Positions 28,406 to 37,166 of a stretch of 64,000 bases of DNA are shown here, one piece after another (the first letter of the stretch is position 1; each line of letters begins with the position of its first letter). The notes beneath the pieces were generated by a model. It was not told the DNA's origin and made no database searches. It saw nothing but the letters and a program-made list of their open reading frames with translations. The stretch spans positions 1 to 64,000 of the forward strand of contig JAQXEK010000006.1 in NCBI GenBank assembly GCA_029250885.1, given 5' to 3'. Source of the DNA: Planctomycetota bacterium (lineage in GTDB: Bacteria > Planctomycetota > UBA1135 > GCA-002686595). The position numbers and the translations under genes are program-made.

Positions 28406-29293
28406 GTGCCGCACCACCAACCCCACAAAATCTGGGTGCGGCAATCTACTCAATCCCCTGCCGGCGCCAAGACCCCCTGGAGGCCCGCCATCTCTTCCGA
28501 GCACTGCCTGGAGACTTATCTCCACGAAATTAATGAGGTCCCTCTCCTGAACAAGGAGCAAGAGATCAATCTAGGCCACGCCATCCAGGCGGGGGATCTT
28601 GCCGCCCGCGAGCACATGATCCGCGCTAACCTGCGCCTGGTCGTGTCGATCGCCAAGAAGTACACGGACCGTGGGATGAGCCTTGCGGACCTGATCGCCG
28701 AGGGCAATATCGGCCTGATGAAGGCCGCCGAGAAGTTTGACCCCGAGGCCGGTTGCCGGTTTTCAACCTACGGTACCTGGTGGATCAAACAATCCATCCG
28801 TCGCTCCCTCACGAACACCGTTCCAGCGGTCCGGATTCCGGGATACATGGCCGAGATGGTGCAGAAGTGGAGATCTATTGCATACGAACTATCCTTCAAT
28901 TTGGGTAGACAGCCATCTCTCGAGGAGGTCGCTGTCGAAATTGGTGTCCCCGAGGAGACCTGGCCGCTGCTCAAGCAGACCCTACTAACGTCGGGCACCA
29001 CATCGCTAAACGCCCTGGAGAACGCCACGGGGATCGACCCGGTGGGGGAGGGGCAGACCCCCGAAGAGGCGACCACCATGCTCGACCTAATGGAGCACCT
29101 CGAGATCTTCCTGCTAAGGCTAGATGAGCGAGATGCTCGCATTGTTCGACTGCGCTACGGCATCGCCAAGGACTTTGACGGCCCCATGACCCTTAAGGAG
29201 ATCGGTCGTCAGGTTGGGCTTACCCGCGAGCGCGTTCGGCAGATTGAACGCCAAGCCCTTGCAAAGCTCTCGAAGATGATGGGTGGAGAGTAG
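28406..29293 (+). CDS. RpoD/SigA-type sigma-70 factor
   Basis: A group 1/2-like sigma factor without region 1.1. Region 1.2 starts at 'LETYLHEINEVPLLNKEQE'. Regions 2.1-2.4 follow ('REHMIRANLRLVVSIAKKY', 'LIAEGNIGLMKAAEKFDP', 'FSTYGTWWIKQSIRRSL'), then region 3 and region 4.2 ('LKEIGRQVGLTRERVRQIER'). It recruits RNA polymerase to promoters; whether it is the principal or an alternative factor cannot be told. The start is unclear: GTG 28406 (295 aa), GTG 28436 (285 aa), or an unusual ATC at 28490 (267 aa), which has GGAGG six bases upstream. It is divergent from the HPr-domain gene and 54 bases upstream of hemW. Confidence 0.88.
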   Translation: MPHHQPHKIWVRQSTQSPAGAKTPWRPAISSEHCLETYLHEINEVPLLNKEQEINLGHAIQAGDLAAREHMIRANLRLVVSIAKKYTDRGMSLADLIAEGNIGLMKAAEKFDPEAGCRFSTYGTWWIKQSIRRSLTNTVPAVRIPGYMAEMVQKWRSIAYELSFNLGRQPSLEEVAVEIGVPEETWPLLKQTLLTSGTTSLNALENATGIDPVGEGQTPEEATTMLDLMEHLEIFLLRLDERDARIVRLRYGIAKDFDGPMTLKEIGRQVGLTRERVRQIERQALAKLSKMMGGE

Positions 29294-29347
29294 CCGCGGG
29301 CTGCACCTGCGTGCGAGAATGGCCCCAGCGTAAACCGCTTAGCCATC

Positions 29348-30514
29348 TTGCCCCACTCCAAGTCACCCTTGCGCGCCCCAAAGGGCACGCCACTCTATGT
29401 GCACCTGCCCTTTTGCGTGCACAAGTGCCCTTACTGCGACTTCTTCTCGGTCGTGGGCAAGGGCGAAGACCACGATGGCTTCCTAGAGACTTTATTGGCC
29501 GAGGCTGAGGTCCGCGCACCCGAGGCGCCATCCACCGTATTCTTTGGCGGGGGCACGCCCAGCTACTTCACCGAGCCCCAGCTCGAGCGGCTACTCGCAC
29601 GACTCAACGACATCACCGGCTTTGCCAGTTCCGCCACCGAGGTCACGGCGGAATGCAACCCCGAGAGCCTCAACCTCGAAAAGGCCCAGCTCATGCGCTC
29701 CCTTGGGGTCAACAGGCTGTCCGTTGGAGTCCAGAGCCTGAATCCCGTGACCCTGGAATTCTTCGAGCGCCCACACACGCCGGGGCAGGCCCTGGCCGCT
29801 GTCGAGGCCGTCAAGGCAGCGGGCTACGAGCGCTGGTCTGCGGACTTGATTCACGGCGCCCCCATGGAGTCTCCAGACGACATACGCCACAACATACTAT
29901 CAGTACTTGACTTAGGTGCGGACCACATCAGCGCCTACGGACTAACCTACGAACCCGGCACCCCCCTTCATGCCCGCCTCGAACGTGGAGCCTTTGCTGC
30001 TCAAGACGAGGACCAAGAGCTAGAAAACCTGCGGGTTGCCCGCCAAGTGCTTACAGACTCTGGCCTTGGGGGCTACGAGGTGTCCAACTTCTCCACAAGT
30101 GGCCAAGAGTGTGTGCATAACCTGAACTACTGGGCAAACGGCCCCTATGTCGGGATAGGCCCTTCAGCCGCCAGCCACGTAGAGCGAACCCGCAGCGGGA
30201 ACGCTCGCTCCCTGGCACGCTGGAGCCGCTCCGTTCATCAAGAGGGATCCAAACCCCTATATACCGAGACCTTAGAGCCCCTGGAGAGGCTCGGAGAGAC
30301 CTGGTGGCTGGGCCTGAGGCTCGCTCGGGGGGTTTCGCCTGCCGAGGCTGCTGCCACCGCGGGCTGGACAGGAAAAGACCCCACAGCCCCGATCCAGCAA
30401 AAACTGATGGCTGACGGCCTGCTCGAGTGCCACGAAGGTCGCGTTCGGATCCCCGAGTCCGCACTCGCCCTTGCGGACCACATTGGGAAGCAGTTTTTGG
30501 CCCCACAGGCCTAA
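29348..30514 (+). CDS. hemW: HemW-like radical SAM protein
   Basis: A 388-residue radical SAM protein related to coproporphyrinogen III dehydrogenase. The 4Fe-4S motif is 'FCVHKCPYCDFF', with Cys23, Cys27 and Cys30. 'FFGGGTPSYF', 'ECNPESLN' and 'RLSVGVQSLNPVTLEFFER' follow, and the HemW mark 'HNLNYW' is present. HemW is regarded as a heme chaperone, distinct from HemN. The start shown is TTG 29348; no ATG fits between the preceding sigma gene and the SAM domain. It probably belongs to the sigma transcript. Confidence 0.9.
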   Translation: MPHSKSPLRAPKGTPLYVHLPFCVHKCPYCDFFSVVGKGEDHDGFLETLLAEAEVRAPEAPSTVFFGGGTPSYFTEPQLERLLARLNDITGFASSATEVTAECNPESLNLEKAQLMRSLGVNRLSVGVQSLNPVTLEFFERPHTPGQALAAVEAVKAAGYERWSADLIHGAPMESPDDIRHNILSVLDLGADHISAYGLTYEPGTPLHARLERGAFAAQDEDQELENLRVARQVLTDSGLGGYEVSNFSTSGQECVHNLNYWANGPYVGIGPSAASHVERTRSGNARSLARWSRSVHQEGSKPLYTETLEPLERLGETWWLGLRLARGVSPAEAAATAGWTGKDPTAPIQQKLMADGLLECHEGRVRIPESALALADHIGKQFLAPQA

Positions 30515-30629
30515 CACCGAGGAAAATCCAAGCTCAACTAGCCCTGCAGTACTTATATAGGAGGGGAACAGATGCGATGCGCGTCTCCGCCGGATAGGAT
30601 CTGCCCGACCCCTATGGGAGACAAGTCCA

Positions 30630-31709
30630 GTGAGTAAGACTGCCAAGAAAAAGAACAAGGCTCCAAAGAAGAGCTTCACGCTATTCTTCCTGCGTGGCCT
30701 TGGTGCACTGCTGCCGCTTGTCCTGACGATCTTTATCTTCGTCACCCTGATCGGCTTCGCTCGAACCTACGTCACCACACCGATCAACAACACGATCTAC
30801 TGGAGCCTCGAGGGGAACTCCATGGGTTGGAGTGCCCTTGAGCGCCTAGGCATCAACCCTTACGACTCCAGATTCCTAGAGTCCGACGAGCTGCCCACAG
30901 AGCCCACGAACCTAAAGCTCAAGTACGAACAACTGAGCACGGGCACGGGCAAGGCCAACGACAGCACCACTGAGACCGAGCGCCGAGAGGACTTCGCCAG
31001 TGTTCTGCGCGATGAGCGGGCGCAACGCCAAGGCTTCTTCCGCGATCTCGACGATCTATGGATCGACCGCGAACTTCTACGGGACTCCGTCTCTAGCGTT
31101 GTTCACCCCCTGATCGGCCTGCTGCTCTCCATCCTTGTCGTGCTCTGGCTCGGATGGATCCTGACTGGCTTCATCGGCCGCAAGCTGCTGGCCAAGTTTG
31201 ACCAGGGCCTGCTCGCCATTCCTGGCGTCCGCGCGGTCTACCCCTACGCTAAGCAACTCGTCGAGTTCTTTATCAGTGAGAACGAACTCGAGTTTGACAC
31301 GGTCGTCGCACTTCCCTATCCCAACAAGTACATCTACTCGATCGGCTTCGTCACCAGCCAATCGATGAAGAGCCTGCGGGAGGCCACCGACCAAGACCTC
31401 GTGTCGATCTTTGTTCCCTCGTCACCGATGCCCATGACGGGTTGGACGATCCACGCCCCGCGCGACCTTCTGATTCGCCTGCCCATTACGATCGACGAGG
31501 CGCTTCGCGTCACAGTCTCTGGCGGCGTCTTGGTTCCGCCCAGTGAGTTTGTCGGAAAGGGCCTGGGCGACCCCATCAAAGAGTCCGCTGATGGCGACGT
31601 GAGTGAGCGCGTTGCGAGGGCGATCCAGAGTGCGACCAAGAAGAACTCTTCCAAGAAAGGCTCGGATGACTCCGAACCCGAGGCAGCCAAGCCCCCCGCC
31701 ACTAAGTAA
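30630..31709 (+). CDS. DUF502 membrane protein
   Basis: A 359-residue membrane protein with two membrane segments, near residues 20-45 and 155-180. DUF502 marks are 'FFLRGLGALLPLVLTIFIF', 'IPGVRAVYPYAKQLVEFF' and 'VSIFVPSSPMPMTGWTIHAP'. It has a long charged loop between the two segments and a Lys/Ser/Glu/Pro-rich C-terminus. The function of the family is not established. GTG start at 30630. It is the first of a rightward run with pyrF (14 bases away) and bshC. Confidence 0.87.
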   Translation: MSKTAKKKNKAPKKSFTLFFLRGLGALLPLVLTIFIFVTLIGFARTYVTTPINNTIYWSLEGNSMGWSALERLGINPYDSRFLESDELPTEPTNLKLKYEQLSTGTGKANDSTTETERREDFASVLRDERAQRQGFFRDLDDLWIDRELLRDSVSSVVHPLIGLLLSILVVLWLGWILTGFIGRKLLAKFDQGLLAIPGVRAVYPYAKQLVEFFISENELEFDTVVALPYPNKYIYSIGFVTSQSMKSLREATDQDLVSIFVPSSPMPMTGWTIHAPRDLLIRLPITIDEALRVTVSGGVLVPPSEFVGKGLGDPIKESADGDVSERVARAIQSATKKNSSKKGSDDSEPEAAKPPATK

Positions 31710-31723
31710 CCCAAACACGCACC

Positions 31724-32635
31724 GTGAACTTTGCCGACCGTCTGCATGCCGCCACCAAAGAGCTAGGCAACGCCTGTCTAATCGGGATCGATCCCCATCT
31801 CGACATGTTGCCCGAGCAGTATGCGGCAGCCCGAAACGTCGAGCTTCCTCGCCATGTGCGGGCCGCTGCGATGGGGGACTTCTGCGTGGAGTTGGTCGAC
31901 CTAGTCGCAGGCCGTGTACCCGTGGTGAAGCCCCAGTCCGCCTTCTTCGAGGTCTTCGGAGCCGACGGGCACATACAGTGGGAACGCGTCGTCAGCCACG
32001 CTAAGAGCGCCGGCCTGCTCGTCGTTGGGGACGTCAAGCGAGGCGACATAGCCAGCACGGCTGCCGCCTATGCGCGCGGTCTCTTGGCCGGCTGCGGAGC
32101 CGCTCACGAGGACGCTCACCTCTGCGACGCGGTCACGGTCAACGCCTTCCTTGGCGAAGAGTCCATCACACCATTCCTCAACGTGTGCCGCGAAACAAAC
32201 ACGGGGATCTATGTGCTCGTCCGCACGTCGAACCCGGGCTCAGCCGACTTCCAACTCTGTGGCGACCCAACCCTGTCCGAGCGCATCGCCGACGCAGTGA
32301 ATCGTTGGGGCAAGGACCTCATGGGTGAAAGCGGCTACAGCTCGGTGGGCGCCGTCGTTGGCGCAACTCACCCCGAAGCCCTGGCCGCCATGCGCGAACG
32401 CATGCCTCACACGCCGCTCCTGCTTCCCGGCTACGGCGCCCAGGGCGCTGGTGCAGAAGACATCGCCGCGGGATTTCACAAGGGCGGCTTCGGCGCCATA
32501 GTGAACTCGTCCCGCGGCATCTCCTTTGCCTACAAAAAGGCGGGTCGACCCTGCTCGGAATGGCGAGAAGCTGCTGTAGATGCTCTCGATTCGATGATTC
32601 AAGAGATCGGCGCGGTGGCCCACGCTGCAGTTTAG
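31724..32635 (+). CDS. pyrF: Orotidine 5'-phosphate decarboxylase
   Basis: Decarboxylates OMP to UMP, the last step of pyrimidine synthesis. This is the longer (about 300 aa) type found in several phyla: 'CLIGIDPHLDMLP', 'VPVVKPQSAFFEVFG', the catalytic 'VVGDVKRGDIAST' with Lys105, 'DAVTVNAFLGEESITPF', 'GAVVGATHPEAL' and 'LLLPGYGAQGAGAED'. GTG start, 14 bases after the DUF502 stop. bshC begins 15 bases after its stop, so the genes are likely cotranscribed. Confidence 0.95.
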   Translation: MNFADRLHAATKELGNACLIGIDPHLDMLPEQYAAARNVELPRHVRAAAMGDFCVELVDLVAGRVPVVKPQSAFFEVFGADGHIQWERVVSHAKSAGLLVVGDVKRGDIASTAAAYARGLLAGCGAAHEDAHLCDAVTVNAFLGEESITPFLNVCRETNTGIYVLVRTSNPGSADFQLCGDPTLSERIADAVNRWGKDLMGESGYSSVGAVVGATHPEALAAMRERMPHTPLLLPGYGAQGAGAEDIAAGFHKGGFGAIVNSSRGISFAYKKAGRPCSEWREAAVDALDSMIQEIGAVAHAAV

Positions 32636-32650
32636 CGGCGCCTCGTTTCC

Positions 32651-34363
32651 ATGACGAGCCCAAGCCGTTCGCGCCTAGAGTTCTTAGGCGCGGACCTGTT
32701 CGGCCTGTCGAAGTTTGCCCGCCAGAGCCTAAGCCAAAGGGGGCGCACGCCGGAAGAGGGCTCGCCTAGCCTGCCTTCGAAGTTGGACGACATCTCCGTC
32801 CCTGCGGATCGCTTCTTGCCCGATGAGCGCGAAGAGTTGAGCGCAAAAATCGAAGAGCAGTTGACCGCCATTGGCTCCCACGTAGCGGTCCTTGAGTCCA
32901 CTCGATCACTTGGGGAGGAAGGTGCATGCGTTGTGATCTGTGAGGCCACACCTGACCTACTAGGCGGTCCGCTCTCCACGATCTACAAGGCCCTGACCGC
33001 CGTGCGCCTAGCCCGCTCCCTCTCCGAGAAGTGGGGCTGCCCTGTGGTTCCGATTCTTTGGAACCTAGCCGATGAGGTTGCGGCAAGTCCAAGTGTTCGC
33101 ATCGTCACTCCCCACCTTGACCTGCGGACCCTGCACCTTCCGGGTGTGCTCCCGACCCGCGTCCCCTACGCAGAGTTCACAGTAGACCAACACGAGCATC
33201 GGCTGATCTCCTTGACCGAGGTGATGCGAGACATGTTTGCCGCGGACCTGAACTCCCACGAGTCCTTGACTCGCTTCGCTCCGCGCCACGGCGAGTCCTT
33301 GGCCCGTGCCTACACCCGCGCAATGACAAGCCTGCTCGGGCACCTTGGACTGGTTGTCGTTGAGCCAAGCTGGCTTCGCGCGGACCTGTCCAGAGCCCTT
33401 GCCTTGGTCGTCGCGCCGAACCCAACCAGTGCGCTTGAAGAGTGCCGTGCAAACATGGAGGCCGCCGGGTTCGAGCTTAGCCCAACGTTGGGAGAGCTCG
33501 CCCCCGTCGAACACCTGCGAGCGGGTAGGCACTACGCCCTTCACTTTGGAGGCGAAGGCTATCGCTTTGACGACGAGCCTGGCTCGCGAACTCCAGTTGA
33601 ACTCGCTGCAGAAATCGTAACCAAGCCTGAGTCCTTCCGGCCGGGCCCGCTGCTGCGGCCGCTCGTTCAAGACCTCGCCCTTCCAGTGGCCGCCCACGTT
33701 GGCGACTTCGACGAGCTCGCCAGGCTGGCACAGCTGCCGAAGCTTCGCCTCGCACGGGATGTCCCCTGTCCCGCGTTCGTGCAAACCATGAGCTGTACAC
33801 TGCTCGATGAAGCCACCGAGCAGACTCTGGCCGAAGTCGACTGCTCGGTGGGGGACTACCTGCAAACCGGCGGGCAGGCAGCCGAGAAAAAAGCGGGCGA
33901 GAGTAAGTTGAGCGCGAAGCCCGCACCCGAAGAACTCGCGGCCGAAATCCACGCCATGTCGAAGGCCTTCCGCAAGGAGCTCAACGCGCTGCGTCCCCGC
34001 CTGGACGAAGTCTCGTCACACTTGCCCCAAATGCTGAAGCACGCGAGCCGACAGGTTCACGGACAGCTCCAGCGCTTTGCCGAGAAGGTCGACCGTGTCT
34101 GCAACAACAACATCGGTGGAGCGCGCCGAGACCTAAGGCGCCTCGCGTCTCACCTGCTTCCCGACGGCCAAGCCCAGGAGACCGTGCTGACCTCGGTTCA
34201 GCTCTGCGCGCGATTCGGTACGGACTGGATCGACCAACTCCTACTAGAGACCGACCCCCTGCCAGCCGAGCACGTTGTCTTCCGACTTGGCCGGGCGCCA
34301 AAGCGTCGCCAGTGCCGGAGCGACGGGGGTGGCGCGGGTGAAGACGAGTTAGGATCACTTTAG
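32651..34363 (+). CDS. bshC: BshC-like bacillithiol synthesis protein
   Basis: A 570-residue protein related to BshC, which in Firmicutes is assigned the cysteine-addition step of bacillithiol synthesis. Matching segments are 'LGGPLSTIYKALTAVRLA', 'CPVVPILWNLADE', 'LLRPLVQDLALPVAAHVGDF', a coiled-coil helix pair (about residues 430-500) and 'HLLPDGQAQETVLTSVQL' near the end. The usual HD acid pair of the pocket is not preserved as in Bacillus ('WNLADE' in place of 'WxxxEDHD'), so activity is uncertain. bshA and bshB are not in the window. ATG 32651. Confidence 0.75.
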   Translation: MTSPSRSRLEFLGADLFGLSKFARQSLSQRGRTPEEGSPSLPSKLDDISVPADRFLPDEREELSAKIEEQLTAIGSHVAVLESTRSLGEEGACVVICEATPDLLGGPLSTIYKALTAVRLARSLSEKWGCPVVPILWNLADEVAASPSVRIVTPHLDLRTLHLPGVLPTRVPYAEFTVDQHEHRLISLTEVMRDMFAADLNSHESLTRFAPRHGESLARAYTRAMTSLLGHLGLVVVEPSWLRADLSRALALVVAPNPTSALEECRANMEAAGFELSPTLGELAPVEHLRAGRHYALHFGGEGYRFDDEPGSRTPVELAAEIVTKPESFRPGPLLRPLVQDLALPVAAHVGDFDELARLAQLPKLRLARDVPCPAFVQTMSCTLLDEATEQTLAEVDCSVGDYLQTGGQAAEKKAGESKLSAKPAPEELAAEIHAMSKAFRKELNALRPRLDEVSSHLPQMLKHASRQVHGQLQRFAEKVDRVCNNNIGGARRDLRRLASHLLPDGQAQETVLTSVQLCARFGTDWIDQLLLETDPLPAEHVVFRLGRAPKRRQCRSDGGGAGEDELGSL

Positions 34364-34561
34364 CGGCCCAGATGGATCTCTGCCGGTTTCCGCACGATAC
34401 GGCTGGTACGAAATCCGGCTCAGGTGCATTCCGGAGCAAGCACTTTGGGCCTGTTGCGGATATCCTCAGTCTTAGTGAAATCAACGCCCGCAGCCTAGGG
34501 ATCCAAAACGGAGCCCCCAGAGCGAGCCACTCTGCCCACCCGGGCTCCCCTCGAACCAGCC

Positions 34562-35596
34562 ATGACCATGCGACGCATCGCGCTCGTCAATCAAAAGGGC
34601 GGTGTCGGTAAGACGACCACCGCCGTGAACCTCGGGGCGGCCCTTGCCCTCGCGGGCCGACGGGTTGTCCTGATCGACCTCGACCCCCAGGGCAACCTCT
34701 CGACGCACCTCGACATCGAGGTTCCTGCCGGCGAGCCGTCTACCTATCGCGTCTTGTGCGAAGGTATGGACTTCGGCGACGCCCTATGCGATACGGCGAC
34801 ACCCGGCCTGCGCGTTGCACCTACGAACATCGACCTATCTGGCGCGGAGATGGAGCTCTCGGCTGCCATTGGTCGCGAGAGCATCCTAAATGACGCCATT
34901 GACGCCTGGGCTGCGACCCACGAAGAGAAGTTCGGCGAGTTACCCGCCGACTATGTCATCGTCGATTGCCCGCCAAGTCTTGGCCTTCTGTCCGTGAACG
35001 GACTGGTCGCCTCGCGCGAGGTCTTCATCGCACTACAGACCGAGTTCTTCGCGCTCCAGGGCATGAGTAAGTTGGTTGAGATCGTACAACTCCTCCAGCG
35101 ACGCCTGCAGCCGAAGCTCGCGATCACCGGCATTATCCCGTGCCTCTACGACAGCCGCCTACGCCTAGCTCGCGAGGTCCTTGCCGAGATCCGGAAGTAC
35201 TTCCCCGGCCCGGTCTTCAATCGCTCGATCCGCAAGAGCATCAAGCTGGCAGAGGCGCCTAGTTACGGCGAGTCTATTTTCCAGTACGCACCTAAGTCAC
35301 CTGGCGCCGGCGACTACGCTGAGCTGGCAGCCGAGGTCCTCGCCCAAGAGCCCGGCGCGGCCAAGCCCGCAGAGGCTGTTGTAGAAGCGCCTGTAGCAGA
35401 AGCCCCGGCCGAAGCCCACGACGCCCTTGTGCCCGAACCTTCACCCGAGGCTGCCGCACCGGAAACCAAGAACGCGGCACCTTCGGACCAGCCTTACACG
35501 GACGAGGGCACGGTCACTGCGCCGCGACGTGCAGCCCCGAGGGCTTCCGAGCTGCCCCCCTTGCCCGAGTCCGCTTTCCGCATCGTCGAACCCTAA
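34562..35596 (+). CDS. parA: Chromosome partition ATPase ParA
   Basis: A 344-residue Walker-type ATPase that works with ParB-parS to move origins apart. The deviant Walker A 'NQKGGVGKTTTA' spans residues 10-21, Walker B-like 'DYVIVDCPPSLGLLSVN' follows, and 'RKSIKLAEAPSYGESIFQYA' is the usual end of the fold. About 75 residues of low-complexity Ala/Glu/Pro tail follow the fold, ending in 'ESAFRIVEP'. ATG 34562 (an alternative ATG is 34568). parB lies about 9 kb to the left. The 200-bp gap upstream has no clear promoter motif. Confidence 0.95.
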   Translation: MTMRRIALVNQKGGVGKTTTAVNLGAALALAGRRVVLIDLDPQGNLSTHLDIEVPAGEPSTYRVLCEGMDFGDALCDTATPGLRVAPTNIDLSGAEMELSAAIGRESILNDAIDAWAATHEEKFGELPADYVIVDCPPSLGLLSVNGLVASREVFIALQTEFFALQGMSKLVEIVQLLQRRLQPKLAITGIIPCLYDSRLRLAREVLAEIRKYFPGPVFNRSIRKSIKLAEAPSYGESIFQYAPKSPGAGDYAELAAEVLAQEPGAAKPAEAVVEAPVAEAPAEAHDALVPEPSPEAAAPETKNAAPSDQPYTDEGTVTAPRRAAPRASELPPLPESAFRIVEP

Positions 35597-35711
35597 GCAC
35601 TGGGGCCCTAGGCCACCCTTCGCAACCCAGGCGACGACGACCGAAGAGACACTTCAGTTCGACTAACCCCGTGTACCAGTACGAAGCGCTGAGAAGAGAG
35701 GTCTTGGAGAA

Positions 35712-36890
35712 ATGAAGCGAGTGTATTTGGATCACAACGCGACGACACCTATGCGCCCGGAAGTCCGGGACCTGTGGGTGAGTCTCCTTGGGAAGCATGG
35801 AGGAAACCCCTCGAGTCTGCATGCTAGTGGCCGATTGGCGCGCAACTTGATTGACGACGCGCGGGCGCGAATCGCCGCGTGCCTAAATGTCAGTGAATCC
35901 AGCGTAGTGTTCACATCGGGCGGAACCGAAGCGAACAACCTCGCGATTCAGGGGGTTGCAAGCGCCCTCGACCCGAGCCTCGCTCTGCTCACCAGCCCGA
36001 TCGAACACGCGTCGGTTTTAGAGCCCATGGAACAGCTCGAAGCCAATGGACGCAAGCTGCACTACGCGGCTATCGGCAGTACCGGCCGCATCCATCCCGA
36101 ACAGTTGACCCACAACATCGAGACCAACTCTGTGGGCTTGGTCTCGCTGCACTTAGCCAACAGCGAGGTTGGTGTGGTGCAGCCTATCCGGGAACTTGCG
36201 TCGTGCATCTTTGACCTGCCCAAGGAGTCTAGGCCTATCCTCCACGTGGACGCCGTGCAGGCCACTGGTCGAATCGATTTCACGGCCGCCCTCGAGGGAG
36301 TGGACTTGTATACGATGTCCATGCACAAGGTCGGCGGTCCCCTGGGGGTCGGCCTTCTAATCAAGCGGCCAGGGGCGGTCATCACGCCCCTCGTCCATGG
36401 TGGCGGCCAGGAAGAAGAGTTGCGCGCGGGAACCGAAAACGCGCCGGCCATCGCCGCATCCGCATTAGCCATGGAGTTGGCCTTCGCACAGCGAGTGGAG
36501 ACGGCCAAGAAGCACCGCCTTTGGTGCGACCAAATCTGGCGTATCTTGAGCACGCGCTTTCCTGCACTTGCCTTAGCGGGACCCAGCCTAGAAAAGACTG
36601 CCGAGCGCTTGCCGGGCACGATGAACATTCGCCTGCCCCACACGGAAGCGCGCATGCTCGTCACGCGCTTTGACATGGAGGGCCTCGAGCTAAGCGCGGG
36701 CTCCGCTTGCGCCTCGGGAGCTGTTGAGGCGTCTCATGTTTTGCTGGGCTTGGGCCTGACCGAGCCCGAAGCCCGATCCGGCCTTCGCATCTCACTAGGT
36801 TGGAACACCTCCGAGGCCGATTGCAAGCTCGCGGTGGAGCGAATGGTGAAAGTATTTTCCTCGTCGCACGCAACTTGTGACGGCGGCTAA
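35712..36890 (+). CDS. Cysteine desulfurase, NifS/IscS family
   Basis: A PLP enzyme of 392 residues that moves sulfur from cysteine to an active-site cysteine. It opens with 'YLDHNATTPM'. 'NPSSLHASGR' and 'FTSGGTEANNLAIQG' follow. The PLP lysine is Lys206 in 'SMHKVGGP', and the acceptor cysteine is Cys333 in 'SACASGAVEASHVL'. It is the group I type (NifS/IscS). The scaffold genes iscU and iscA are not in the window, so its partner is unknown. ATG 35712. It is separated from parA by 115 bp, and dnaA starts 276 bp after its stop. Confidence 0.92.
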   Translation: MKRVYLDHNATTPMRPEVRDLWVSLLGKHGGNPSSLHASGRLARNLIDDARARIAACLNVSESSVVFTSGGTEANNLAIQGVASALDPSLALLTSPIEHASVLEPMEQLEANGRKLHYAAIGSTGRIHPEQLTHNIETNSVGLVSLHLANSEVGVVQPIRELASCIFDLPKESRPILHVDAVQATGRIDFTAALEGVDLYTMSMHKVGGPLGVGLLIKRPGAVITPLVHGGGQEEELRAGTENAPAIAASALAMELAFAQRVETAKKHRLWCDQIWRILSTRFPALALAGPSLEKTAERLPGTMNIRLPHTEARMLVTRFDMEGLELSAGSACASGAVEASHVLLGLGLTEPEARSGLRISLGWNTSEADCKLAVERMVKVFSSSHATCDGG

Positions 36891-36929
36891 CGCTTGTGAA
36901 CAACCCGTGAATCCTTGGGGGTAACTTCG

Positions 36930-36957
36930 TTGCGCCGGCCTGACTAGTTTCCATAAT
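36930..36957 (+). promoter_or_regulatory. dnaA: Possible dnaA promoter
   Basis: TTGCGC (36930-36935) and CATAAT (36952-36957) have a 16-bp spacer and lie about 210 bases upstream of the dnaA start. A hairpin (CTCTCCCT at 37022-37029 with AGGGAGAG at 37053-37060) lies between them and dnaA. Confidence 0.35.
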
Positions 36958-37166
36958 GGACTTTCCGTCGGGGGGCTCCTCGCCGGCTCTATCTTCCACT
37001 GCCACCGCTAAGGCGTTTTGGCTCTCCCTGCTCTCTCCACTAGAGCGTTTTAAGGGAGAGGACCCGCCACGGTCGACGGCAAAAGTGCCCTAAGGCACCT
37101 GGGACTGGTGGCCGGCCTCGTACCCCTCTACTTGCGACCCTGGATCCCCCCTCCAAAACGCCCTCC

